This document shows positions 53,166 to 61,279 of a stretch of 64,000 nucleotides of DNA, piece after piece. Made by a program: the position numbers and the translations under genes. Source of the stretch: Cytophagaceae bacterium (lineage in GTDB: Bacteria; Bacteroidota; Bacteroidia; Cytophagales; Spirosomataceae); contig JAIXOL010000028.1 of assembly GCA_027486845.1 (NCBI GenBank), forward strand, positions 1 to 64,000, in the 5' to 3' direction. Positions within the stretch are counted from its first letter, which is position 1. Each line of letters begins with the position of its first letter. The notes beneath the pieces are model-generated. The model did not search any database and was not told the DNA's origin. It worked only from the letters and a program-made list of their open reading frames with translations.

Positions 53166-54821
53166 TTATTTCTTCGCCAATTTACTGTGTCTATATCCAT
53201 AAGAGAAATAAATCACCAATCCGATGCTCATCCAGATAATAAACATTCGCCAGTTTGTCCAGCCGAGTTCGGTCATTAAATAAAGATTAGTTAAAATTCC
53301 GAAGATTGGAAGTAGTGAAAAATTATATTTAAAACTCATCACCGATAAAACAAACCAAACCGTCCAAAATACAAAAAGTAGTGGCTTTTCTTCGATATGC
53401 TGTACGACGTTTCCTTGCGAATATGTAAAATACAATGCAACAATCATCAAAATGCCACACAAATATTTTGCGTTAATGTAAGGAATTTTGAATTTAGCAT
53501 CTTTGCTCATACCTTTTGTATCAAGATAAAGTACTCCCGCACAAACCAAAATAAAGGCAAAAAATGTACCCACGCTCGTGAGGTCAACAAAGAAACTCAT
53601 TTTGAAAAATAATGAAGGAACTGCTACCAAAATACCCGTGATTATTGTTGCAAAGCCTGGTGTTTTGAATTTTGGATGAATTTCGCCAAATTTTTTCCCT
53701 AACAAACCATCTCGACTCATGGTCATCCAAATACGTGGCTGTCCGATTTGATAAGCCAACAAGGCACTTGTAATTGCCACAACCGCACTCACTGAAATAA
53801 TTCCTGCAACGGCATCAAAACCTACATTCGTAAAAACATAGGCAAGTGGGTCAGCCACATTCAATTCTTTATAATTTACCATTCCAGTAAGTACCAACGA
53901 AATCAATACATACAAAACCGTGCAAATTATCAAACACAAAATCATCGCTCTTGGCAAGTCTCGTTGTGGATTTTTAGCCTCTTCGGCGGTTGTCGAAATC
54001 GAATCAAAACCAATAAAAGCAAAGAAAACTGCCGCCACTCCGCTCAAAACGCCTTCAACGCCATTGGGTGCAAAAGGCGACCAATTAGCTGGTTTTACGT
54101 AGAAAACTCCGGCTACAATTACTAAAAGTATGACAAGGAGTTTCAAACCGACCAAAAAATTGCTGGCATTGCGAGATTCTTTTATTCCGATATAACAAAG
54201 TGACGTAATCAAGACTGTAATCATTCCTGCAGGAAGATTAAAAATAACTTTCAAAAAACCAATATTTGGAGCATCTTGGTAGCCTTTTGCAAGACGTTTT
54301 GTGCCTTCATTGATTTCTGTACCGCCGGCTTGAACGCTTTCAAAAGCTTCTTTAGCAGTTGTATAATCAATCGCGAGCCAAGTCGGAAAGTGTACACCGA
54401 AACCTTCGAGCATCGAAGTAAAATAACTCGACCACGAAATAGCAACTACCATATTTGATACGGCATATTCGAGAATCAAAGCCCAACCAATAATCCATGC
54501 AAGCATTTCGCCAAAAGATACATAAGCATAGGTATAAGCACTACCGCTAACAGGAACCATTGAAGCAAATTGGGCGTAACTCAAAGCCGTAAATACACAG
54601 GCGATTGCCACAAAAACAAAAAGAACCGAAACAGCTGGTCCACCATTAAAACTCGCTAAACCAATTGTACTAAAAATACCTGCACCAATAATAGCAGCTA
54701 TACCAAGTAATGTTAAATCTCTGACTCCCAACACTTTAGCCAACGAATTGCCGTCTTCTCGATTTTCTGTTTCTTTAATCGCTTGTTTTACATCCTTTCT
54801 CCGAAAAAGTGAATTACTCAT
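53166..54821 (-). CDS. APC family cationic amino acid transporter-like permease
   Basis: A 551-residue transporter of the CAT branch. Helix 1 LLGIAAIIGAGIFSTIG carries the substrate-contacting GAGIF; VPVSGSAYTYAYVSFGE and helix-6 FFAFIGFDSISTTAEEAKNP are diagnostic. Fourteen hydrophobic segments fit CAT proteins. Expected to import basic or broad-range amino acids. Confidence 0.92.
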   Translation of the reverse strand: MSNSLFRRKDVKQAIKETENREDGNSLAKVLGVRDLTLLGIAAIIGAGIFSTIGLASFNGGPAVSVLFVFVAIACVFTALSYAQFASMVPVSGSAYTYAYVSFGEMLAWIIGWALILEYAVSNMVVAISWSSYFTSMLEGFGVHFPTWLAIDYTTAKEAFESVQAGGTEINEGTKRLAKGYQDAPNIGFLKVIFNLPAGMITVLITSLCYIGIKESRNASNFLVGLKLLVILLVIVAGVFYVKPANWSPFAPNGVEGVLSGVAAVFFAFIGFDSISTTAEEAKNPQRDLPRAMILCLIICTVLYVLISLVLTGMVNYKELNVADPLAYVFTNVGFDAVAGIISVSAVVAITSALLAYQIGQPRIWMTMSRDGLLGKKFGEIHPKFKTPGFATIITGILVAVPSLFFKMSFFVDLTSVGTFFAFILVCAGVLYLDTKGMSKDAKFKIPYINAKYLCGILMIVALYFTYSQGNVVQHIEEKPLLFVFWTVWFVLSVMSFKYNFSLLPIFGILTNLYLMTELGWTNWRMFIIWMSIGLVIYFSYGYRHSKLAKK

Positions 54822-54982
54822 ATAAGTTTTAATAAGTTTAGGTTTAGTCTTGCTGATTTCTTTCCAAAACTATTAAAAAAACATCAAGAATGGTGTTTTG
54901 TTGAGTAATTATTTATTAAATGACGTCCTACTTTAGTATAAAACACTTTTGTTTTAAGAATAAATATACTTTTTAAATATTA

Positions 54983-54998
54983 ACTTGTCTATACAAGT
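54983..54998. promoter_or_regulatory. GntR/HutC-type operator ahead of deoC
   Basis: ACTTGTCTATACAAGT, an inverted repeat ACTTGT/ACAAGT with the HutC-subfamily core GTMTAKAC (here GTCTATAC). The TTG at 54985-54987 with a 20-base spacer to TATATTTG (55008-55015) fits a Bacteroidota promoter, so the operator covers the -33 element. A regulator bound here would block deoC. Confidence 0.78.
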
Positions 54999-55007
54999 TG
55001 TGTCGCT

Positions 55008-55015
55008 TATATTTG
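55008..55015 (+). promoter_or_regulatory. -7 promoter element of deoC
   Basis: TATATTTG matches TAnnTTTG and lies 26 bases before the ATG at 55042. The -33 TTG is inside the operator 54983-54998. Confidence 0.7.
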
Positions 55016-55041
55016 TGTTAAGTAATTATAAATTCTAAAAT

Positions 55042-55794
55042 ATGAACTATTCTATCCATCAAATCGCAAAGATGATTGACCATTCTTTGCTGCATCCAAC
55101 AATGACTGACGCCGACTTGATAGCAGGCTGCGAACTGGCTAAACATTATGATGTGGCAACGGTCTGCATAAAACCATATTTCGTGAGACAAGCCGCTGAG
55201 TTGCTAAAAGATTCAGATGTAAAGGTTTGTACTGTAGTTGGTTTTCCGCATGGAAGCAGCACTATTCAACAAAAAGTGGCCGAAGCCCGTCAGGCTTGCA
55301 AAGATGGAGCTGCCGAGATAGATATGGTGGTCAATGTCGGTAAAGTTTTGTCAGAAGATTGGCGATATGTCAAGAAAGAAATTAATGCGATTTTGAAAGA
55401 AAGCCATAAATACGGTGCCATCTTGAAAGTAATTTTCGAAAACGACTTTCTGCCAAAAGATAAGTTCAAAATAAAACTCTGCAAGATTTGTAGCGTTGTA
55501 GGAGTAGAATTTGTGAAAACATCTACAGGTTACGGTTATGTAAAACAACCTAACGGCGACTATAATTACAAAGGAGCAACCGAGCATGATTTGCTGTTGA
55601 TGCGAAAATATTCATCAGAAAAAGTTCAAATAAAAGCAGCAGGTGGCGTACGAACACTCGACGGTTTATTGAACGTAATGAAACTGGGTGTAACTCGACT
55701 TGGAGCTACGGCCACGGCCACAATTATAGAAGATGCCAAAAAACGTTTAGGTTTAGATGCCAAACAAATTGAATCTACAACTACAGGGTATTGA
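55042..55794 (+). CDS. deoC: Deoxyribose-phosphate aldolase
   Basis: Class I aldolase of 250 residues: deoxyribose 5-phosphate to acetaldehyde and glyceraldehyde 3-phosphate. D94 (AAEIDMVVN), Schiff-base K159 (VEFVKTSTGYG) and K198 (VQIKAAGGVR) form the catalytic set. It is controlled by its own promoter with a GntR-type operator, which is also found upstream of the downstream regulator gene. The association with a HutC-type regulator and a Gfo/Idh dehydrogenase suggests a carbohydrate (possibly deoxysugar) catabolic unit rather than simple nucleoside salvage. Confidence 0.93.
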   Translation: MNYSIHQIAKMIDHSLLHPTMTDADLIAGCELAKHYDVATVCIKPYFVRQAAELLKDSDVKVCTVVGFPHGSSTIQQKVAEARQACKDGAAEIDMVVNVGKVLSEDWRYVKKEINAILKESHKYGAILKVIFENDFLPKDKFKIKLCKICSVVGVEFVKTSTGYGYVKQPNGDYNYKGATEHDLLLMRKYSSEKVQIKAAGGVRTLDGLLNVMKLGVTRLGATATATIIEDAKKRLGLDAKQIESTTTGY

Positions 55795-55955
55795 ACATTT
55801 TATATTAAAATTTGTTTAGGTAAATTTATTGCTTTTAGGGCAAAAAATGATACTTTTTTGACTATTTATTGTCCATAGATACTAATTATAAAAAAAACAT
55901 TTAAAATATTTGCCTAAATACTGATTTTTAGTTTCTTTTGTAAGTAATTATTCTG

Positions 55956-55988
55956 TTGTCTATACAAGTTGTATAAAAAATATATTCG
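55956..55988 (+). promoter_or_regulatory. Second GntR/HutC-type operator with promoter
   Basis: TTGTCTATACAA at 55956-55967 repeats the core of the deoC operator; the shared block TTGTCTATACAAGTTGT is 17 bases long. TTG 55956-55958 and TATATTCG 55981-55988 (spacer 22) form a promoter with the same geometry as at deoC. It directs transcription toward the terminator at 56069-56100 and the GntR gene at 56234. Confidence 0.7.
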
Positions 55989-55994
55989 ATTTCG

Positions 55995-56100
55995 TTGAAA
56001 TCATAAAGAGTTTGAGTACCCCGATTTATCGGGTTTATTCATCATAGGTTAAAGTATTTTCGTCTTGGAAAGGCATTTGGGATTCCTAAATGCCTTTTTT
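55995..56100 (+). ncRNA. Candidate small RNA or attenuated leader
   Basis: A transcript from the promoter at 55956-55988 would run about 105 bases to a strong intrinsic terminator (56069-56100). It contains a small hairpin CCCGA/TCGGG (56020-56033) and no open frame of note. Either a free small RNA that is co-regulated with deoC or a leader that attenuates the gntR gene. No known RNA family is recognised. Confidence 0.4.
56069..56100 (+). terminator. Strong intrinsic terminator between deoC and gntR
   Basis: AAAGGCATTT / AAATGCCTTT form a 10-base perfect stem with a 9-base loop, followed by a run of T. It stands 275 bases after the deoC stop and 134 bases before the gntR start. Confidence 0.85.
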
Positions 56101-56233
56101 CATAAGTAATTTTAAAAAAAACTCTGAAAATATTCTATCTTTTTTGGCGACTTTTATGAGTTTTTTTAGATTAATTTGCTTTCAGAATTTCTAAATCACT
56201 TTTTTGATATCGCCATACGCTGAACCTAGCTTA

Positions 56234-56944
56234 ATGAAAACACCCCTTTATCGACAAATTCAAGCGAGTTTAAAAGAAAAAATCACTTCGGGAGTGTATG
56301 AGGAAGGTGGATTATTGCCTTCCGAAAACGAACTTTGTATAGAATTTAATGCTACTCGCATGACGGTTAGACAAGCATTAAACGAACTTGTTCGTGAAGG
56401 CTATATTACTCGTCAACACGGAAAGGGAAGCACAGTTTCGGCAAGCAGGAAATCGTTAGGCTTACTTTCCTTGAAAGGCTGGACCGAAGTAGTCGTGGCG
56501 AGTGATAGACATGGAAAAACTTTGGTTTTGGAAGGTCCAGTATTAAGAAAATTAGAAGATACTGCTTTTAAACCGCTAATTGATAATGAAAATCATGAAG
56601 AATTTATATTTTTCAAACGATTACGTTTGGTAGAAGATTCGCCTGTAATGTACGAACATACTTATATACCAAACGAAAATTTACCAAATTTTATCAAAGA
56701 GCCATTGCTCGAAGGCTCACTTTTTCGTACTTTGCTTATCAAATACCAAATAGATGTGCAGAGCATGACTCAGGAAGTTAGAGCCGTAGCTGCCGATAAA
56801 GAAACAGCGAATTTGCTGAAAATCAAGCAAAAATCGCCTGTTTTGCATCTATTAAGAAAATACAAAACTTCGATTGATGGTTTTTTTCTTTACAGCTCAA
56901 TCTATTGTAATACCGAAAAATTTGCGATAAGTAGTTTTAACTAA
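56234..56944 (+). CDS. GntR family transcription regulator, HutC subfamily
   Basis: A 236-residue regulator from ATG 56234; a TTG at 56204 is upstream in frame but adds an atypical N-terminus. The N-terminal winged helix (PLYRQIQASLKEKITSGVYE, LPSENELC, TRMTVRQALNELVREGYITRQHGKG) is followed by a UTRA ligand-binding domain (about 80-236; SPVMYEHTYIPNE, VQSMTQEVRAVAADKETANLL). HutC-type proteins bind GTnTAnAC-type sites, just as found upstream of deoC and at 55956. It probably senses a sugar (phosphate) and represses deoC, itself and the next gene. Confidence 0.92.
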   Translation: MKTPLYRQIQASLKEKITSGVYEEGGLLPSENELCIEFNATRMTVRQALNELVREGYITRQHGKGSTVSASRKSLGLLSLKGWTEVVVASDRHGKTLVLEGPVLRKLEDTAFKPLIDNENHEEFIFFKRLRLVEDSPVMYEHTYIPNENLPNFIKEPLLEGSLFRTLLIKYQIDVQSMTQEVRAVAADKETANLLKIKQKSPVLHLLRKYKTSIDGFFLYSSIYCNTEKFAISSFN

Positions 56945-57008
56945 AAATCTCTTACTATTTTTGGGACGAAATTCTTTTTTTAATTAAACACCCCCTTAGC
57001 CTCAAACC

Positions 57009-58154
57009 ATGAAAAAAATTAAAGTTGCCGTAGTTGGCACAGGTTTTATTGGGCCAGCTCATATTGAAGCCCTCCGCCGTTTGCCAAATATTGAAGTTTT
57101 AGGACTTTGTGAAGCAAACATTGATTTAGCAAGAGAAAAAGCAGATGCTTTGGGAATCGAGCGTGCGTATATCTTTGAAGATTTATTGCTCGATTCAGAA
57201 ATTGAGTGTGTACACATTTGTACGCCAAATTTCTTGCATTATTCGCAGTCTAAGGCTGTTTTGTTGGCAGGAAAACACGTTGTTTGCGAAAAACCTTTGG
57301 CAACTAAAATTGAAGACGCAGAAGAACTGGTAAAATTGGCCGCCGAAACTGGTTTAGTAAATGCTGTTCACTTCAATTTGAGATATTATCCGTTGGTTCG
57401 TCAGATGAGAACTATGCGTGAAAAAGGTGACTTAGGTGAAATCTATTCAATCATGGGTAGCTATTTACAAGATTGGCTTTTCTATCAAACAGATTATAAT
57501 TGGCGTTTAGAACCAGACAAATCGGGTGATTCGAGAGCAATTGCCGATATTGGTTCGCACCTTTTAGATGTAACTGAATATATAACAGGAATGAAAATTA
57601 CGGAAGTAATGGCCGATTTTAATACTGTACACAAAACTCGCTTAAAGCCACTGAAAGCCATCGAAACGTATTCTGGTAAAATGCTTGAACCATCTGATTA
57701 TCAAGAGGTTCCGATTAATACCGAAGACCACGCAAGTGTACTCTTAAGATTTGATAATGGTGCGAAAGGAAGCGTAACAGTTAGTCAAGTTTCGGCTGGA
57801 CGCAAAAATCGTTTGAACTTAGAGATTTCGGGTTCAGTAGCGAATTTTGAGTGGTGTTCAGAAAAACCAAACGAAATGTGGGTAGGAAAACGTGAAACTG
57901 CCAACCAACAATTAATGAAAGACCCTTCGTTGTTTTATCCTGAAGCACAAAGCCTTGTGAGTTTCCCAGGTGGACATAACGAAGGTTTCCCAGATACATC
58001 GAAGCAATTATTCAAGGAAGTTTATGCGGCAGTTGTAGCAGGAAAACAACCTGAAAATCCAACGTATCCAACTTTTGCCGATGGCTTACGTGAATTATTA
58101 ATTTGCGAAAGAATCATCGAAAGTCACCGCAAGCAAGCTTGGGTTACTGTTTGA
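57009..58154 (+). CDS. Gfo/Idh/MocA family oxidoreductase
   Basis: A 381-residue NAD(P)-dependent dehydrogenase. The N-terminal Rossmann fold has VAVVGTGFIGPAHIEAL and the EKPLATKIEDAEEL strand-helix with the catalytic-domain lysine; the C-terminal half has the DIGSHLLDVTEYITG histidine motif. Substrates of the family are sugars, inositols or glycoside derivatives. It begins 64 bases after gntR without a terminator between and is probably co-transcribed; a terminator at 58180 ends the unit. Confidence 0.92.
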   Translation: MKKIKVAVVGTGFIGPAHIEALRRLPNIEVLGLCEANIDLAREKADALGIERAYIFEDLLLDSEIECVHICTPNFLHYSQSKAVLLAGKHVVCEKPLATKIEDAEELVKLAAETGLVNAVHFNLRYYPLVRQMRTMREKGDLGEIYSIMGSYLQDWLFYQTDYNWRLEPDKSGDSRAIADIGSHLLDVTEYITGMKITEVMADFNTVHKTRLKPLKAIETYSGKMLEPSDYQEVPINTEDHASVLLRFDNGAKGSVTVSQVSAGRKNRLNLEISGSVANFEWCSEKPNEMWVGKRETANQQLMKDPSLFYPEAQSLVSFPGGHNEGFPDTSKQLFKEVYAAVVAGKQPENPTYPTFADGLRELLICERIIESHRKQAWVTV

Positions 58155-58179
58155 TAGTTTTTGAGATAGATTTATATAC

Positions 58180-58216
58180 AAAAAGCGAGTTATTCTGAGG
58201 AACGGCTCGCTTTTTT
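58180..58216 (+). terminator. Terminator after the Gfo/Idh/MocA gene
   Basis: AAAAAGCGAG / CTCGCTTTTT, a 10-base stem with a T-run, 25 bases after the oxidoreductase stop. Confidence 0.85.
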
Positions 58217-58245
58217 GATTTATGACGAATGAAGTTTTTATATTT

Positions 58246-58321
58246 ACCACGGAGGCACAGATTACATAGATTTACACTGAGATTTGCTCTGTGAATCTCG
58301 GGGCAATCCGTGCCTCCGGGT
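58246..58321. repeat. 76-base palindromic repeat, copy 2
   Basis: Ends read ACCACGGAGGCACAGATTAC and CAATCCGTGCCTCCGGGT. Same length and same ends as 50908-50983 while the middle differs. It sits between the Gfo/Idh gene and the 3' end of purH. Confidence 0.8.
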
Positions 58322-58329
58322 AAGTAATT

Positions 58330-59850
58330 TTAATGCAAGAAGTGTCTTACACCAGTCATGACCATCGAAAGACCATTGGCATTGCAATAATCAATCGAGT
58401 CTTTATCACGAATTGAACCTCCAGGTTGCACAACTGTAGTGATACCAGCTTGGTGAGCAATTTCCACACAATCAGCAAATGGGAAGAATGCTTCCGAAGC
58501 CATTGCCGCTCCGTTGAGGTCGAAACCAAAGGTTTTTGCTTTGTCTATTGCTTGTTTCAAGGCATCTACACGGGAGGTTTGACCAACACCACAAGCCAAC
58601 ATTTGACCATCTTTTGCCAACACCACATTATTAGATTTCAAGTGTTTACAAATTTTCAAGGCAAATTCTAAAGCCTTTATTTCACTTTCGCTTGGTTTTT
58701 TTTCGGTTGCTACCTTAAAGTCTTTCGCAGTTTCAATCGAATTGTCTTTATCCTGTTCTAAAACGCCATTCAATAGCGTTTTGAATTGCTTTTTGCTAAC
58801 TTCAACTGGCTTTCTGATTAACAAACGACGGTCTTTTTTTTTTTTTTTTTTTTCTAAAGCTTCATCATCAAAACTTGGAGCTATCAAAATTTCAAAGAAA
58901 AGTTTGTGCAATTCTTCGGCAGTTGCCAAATCTACATTAGTATTGGTTATGATTACACCACCAAAAGCCGAAACAGGGTCGCAAGCCAGGGCGTTTACGT
59001 AGGCTTCTTTTGCAGTTGGGGCAGTCGCCACGCCGCAAGCGTTGTTATGCTTAACGATTACGAATGAAGTTTCGGTAAATTCATCCATCAAACGCACGCA
59101 CGATTCTACGTCCATTAGATTGTTATATGATAATTCTTTACCATGAATTTGCTCAAACATTGCCTCTAAATCACCGTAGAAAGTAGCAGCTTGATGCGGG
59201 TTTTCTCCGTAACGCAGCACTTTTTTTGGCAATAAATCAAAGCTTTGAGTTAATTGATAAATGTCATCGGCAAAGTAATTATGAATAGCCGTATCATAGC
59301 TCGAACTCATTTGAAAACCTTCTTTCGCATATCTACGGCGGTCAGAAAGCGAAGTCGAACAATCTTTTTCCTTTAAAATTTCAAAAATATCATCATATTG
59401 TTCACGAGACGAAACGATCAAAACATCATTAAAGTTTTTGGCCGCCCCACGAATCAGCGAAATACCGCCGATGTCGATTTTCTCAATAATTTCTTCATCG
59501 CTTGCACCCGAGGCAACGGTTTCTACAAAAGGATATAAATCAACAATCACTAAGTCGATTGACGGAATCTCAAATTGGTTGGCGGTTTGTACGTCGCTTT
59601 CATTATCACGGCGGTAAAGAATTCCTCCAAAAATCTTTGGATGAAGCGTTTTTACACGTCCACCAAAAATTGATGGGTAGCTTGTTAAATCTTCAACGGC
59701 TGTAACAGGAATGCCCAAATCTTCAACGAATTTTTGTGTTCCACCAGTTGAAAAAATTTGAACATCGTGTTCGTGAAGCAACTGTACGATTTTATCTAAA
59801 CCGTCTTTGTAATAAACCGAAATAAGTGCCGATTTGATTTTCTTGGTCAT
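58330..59850 (-). CDS. purH: Bifunctional AICAR transformylase / IMP cyclohydrolase
   Basis: Purine biosynthesis enzyme that performs the last two steps to IMP. From ATG 59850 the protein has 506 residues; an in-frame extension further upstream lacks conservation. The N-terminal MGS-like cyclohydrolase domain (ALISVYYKDGL, FSTGGTQKFV, FGGRVKTLHPKIFGGIL) and C-terminal AICARFT domain (LRYGENPHQAATFYG, VKHNNACGVA, VVQPGGSIRD, MTGVRHFLH) are intact. Around residues 332-338 a run of 20 A on the coding strand encodes six lysines in a loop, where most homologues have a mixed ILKxKKN-like sequence. Confidence 0.96.
   Translation of the reverse strand: MTKKIKSALISVYYKDGLDKIVQLLHEHDVQIFSTGGTQKFVEDLGIPVTAVEDLTSYPSIFGGRVKTLHPKIFGGILYRRDNESDVQTANQFEIPSIDLVIVDLYPFVETVASGASDEEIIEKIDIGGISLIRGAAKNFNDVLIVSSREQYDDIFEILKEKDCSTSLSDRRRYAKEGFQMSSSYDTAIHNYFADDIYQLTQSFDLLPKKVLRYGENPHQAATFYGDLEAMFEQIHGKELSYNNLMDVESCVRLMDEFTETSFVIVKHNNACGVATAPTAKEAYVNALACDPVSAFGGVIITNTNVDLATAEELHKLFFEILIAPSFDDEALEKKKKKKDRRLLIRKPVEVSKKQFKTLLNGVLEQDKDNSIETAKDFKVATEKKPSESEIKALEFALKICKHLKSNNVVLAKDGQMLACGVGQTSRVDALKQAIDKAKTFGFDLNGAAMASEAFFPFADCVEIAHQAGITTVVQPGGSIRDKDSIDYCNANGLSMVMTGVRHFLH
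58834..58853. repeat. Homopolymer of 20 T inside purH
   Basis: A run of 20 T on the plus strand (A on the purH coding strand). In the present count the purH frame is open: GAA, six AAA, then GAC. A change of one base would truncate the enzyme. Confidence 0.9.
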
Positions 59851-60004
59851 TTTGGAGTGTTTTTTTGCAGTATTACTAATATAGATATGTTTAATACCCG
59901 TTACAAGTTTTGATTGACGAGCCATAAATATTGAAAGTACAAATTTAATGCTTTTTCTTGATATGATAGTTATTGCTCCCAAAACATTAAATAAATAGCA
60001 AGAA

Positions 60005-60390
60005 ATGATTGAAAAGTACGGAATTTAGTTAATTTCTATACTATTTTGTGTGATTAGAATTTCTGCACAATCTCAAAATAATACAAATTTGATGCGTCAT
60101 TATTTGGGGCTTAGGAATAAATATTATCGAGGGTTGCGAGAGCTTATGAAGGTAAATTGGAATATAATTTTTCTTCACAATGGAATTTCATTTATATAAA
60201 AGAAATACGATAAACATTTTCTTGTTTTATCAAAGTTTGAAAACGCCGAAAACCATTCAGACGATTTTCAATTAAAGCTGATAGGAATCAAAGTGGTTCC
60301 GAGATTCAAATGAGTTCTATCAATGTTTCGGTAAAAGGTGTTAGCGAAATGTCAAAAACGAACCACCGCTTTTTATTTGAGAATCATTGA
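60005..60390 (+). pseudogene. Decayed gene for a secreted protein
   Basis: ATG 60005 gives MIEKYGI, TAG, then LISILFCVIRISAQSQNN, which looks like a signal peptide. Coding-like sequence then changes frame three times: GLRNKYYRGLRELM, GKLEYNFSSQWNFIYIKEIR, KHFLVLSKFENAENHSDDFQ (ending VVPRFK), and MSSINVSVKGVSEMSKTNHR to TGA 60388. Together these suggest an exported protein of about 125 residues, now broken by one stop and at least three frameshifts. The family is not recognised. The rest of 59851-60477 holds nothing clear. Confidence 0.5.
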
Positions 60391-60477
60391 AAAAAACACC
60401 TAACAAAAATAATAAAAGTTTGGAACTTGAATAAAGGTATGGATAAAACTTAATACTTTTGAATAACTTGCTCCACA

Positions 60478-61029
60478 TTAAACACGTGGTTTCCAAGCTA
60501 CTTCTTCGCTGCTTAATTCCTGAGTCATTTTTCGTGAAAGCACAAAAAGATAGTCCGAAAGACGATTTAAGTATTTTATAATCAATGGATTAACTTCTTC
60601 TTCGTGTGAAAGTCGAATACTCAAACGCTCTGCTCGACGACAAACCGTGCGTGCAACGTGCGTATAAGAAACTGATTGGTGTCCACCAGGTAAAACAAAC
60701 GCCCGGAGTGGTGGAATTTCGGTGTCCATCAAATCCATTTGTTTTTCGAGCAACTCAATGTCATCATCTAAAAGGTCTGGAATTTTTTTTCTCCGAACTT
60801 GTTCTGGCTCAGAAGCCAAATCAGAGCCAATCGTAAATAAGCGGTCTTGAATTTCCTTCAAAATATCCTTTCTAGATTCATTAATTGCTTGGTCACGCAC
60901 CAACCCAATCCATGAATTTAGTTCATCAACCGTTCCATAAGTTTCGATTTTCAAATCTGCTTTGCTGATTCGAGTACCGCCAACTAACGAAGTCGTGCCA
61001 GCATCACCTGTTTTTGTGTATATTTTCAT
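60478..61029 (-). CDS. Cob(I)alamin adenosyltransferase, PduO type
   Basis: A 183-residue ATP:corrinoid adenosyltransferase. TKTGDAGTTSLVGGTRISK at the start is the ATP-binding motif; YGTVDELNSWIGL, FVLPGGHQ and RTVCRRAERL are conserved and fit the trimeric PduO/MMAB family. It makes adenosylcobalamin, needed for B12-dependent mutases or ribonucleotide reductases. It stands alone here. Confidence 0.94.
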   Translation of the reverse strand: MKIYTKTGDAGTTSLVGGTRISKADLKIETYGTVDELNSWIGLVRDQAINESRKDILKEIQDRLFTIGSDLASEPEQVRRKKIPDLLDDDIELLEKQMDLMDTEIPPLRAFVLPGGHQSVSYTHVARTVCRRAERLSIRLSHEEEVNPLIIKYLNRLSDYLFVLSRKMTQELSSEEVAWKPRV

Positions 61030-61170
61030 TTTATATTTTGGTAAGTTTTAGTAGGCTTCACATTGTGCTAAAACTATTTTTTATCAAATACATTACTTCA
61101 TAAAGATATAACTCCTGTTTATCGAAATTAGTTTTTTCAATAAAAAACTAATTCTCTCGAATCTCTGCCC

Positions 61171-61178
61171 TAACTTTG
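61171..61178 (+). promoter_or_regulatory. -7 promoter element for the 61280 gene
   Basis: TAACTTTG matches TAnnTTTG and lies 101 bases upstream of the start at 61280. The leader contains two tandem copies of TTCTCAATTATACA (61230-61257). Confidence 0.5.
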
Positions 61179-61279
61179 CACTTGAAAACAATCGTCTAAA
61201 ACAGGCGGTTAAAAAACACTAAGATACATTCTCAATTATACATTCTCAATTATACATTTTCCAATTTACATTAGTAAAA

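Noticed and set aside
56020-56033. CCCGA/TCGGG hairpin as a terminator of deoC
   Set aside because: Only 5 base pairs and no T-run; the strong terminator is at 56069-56100.
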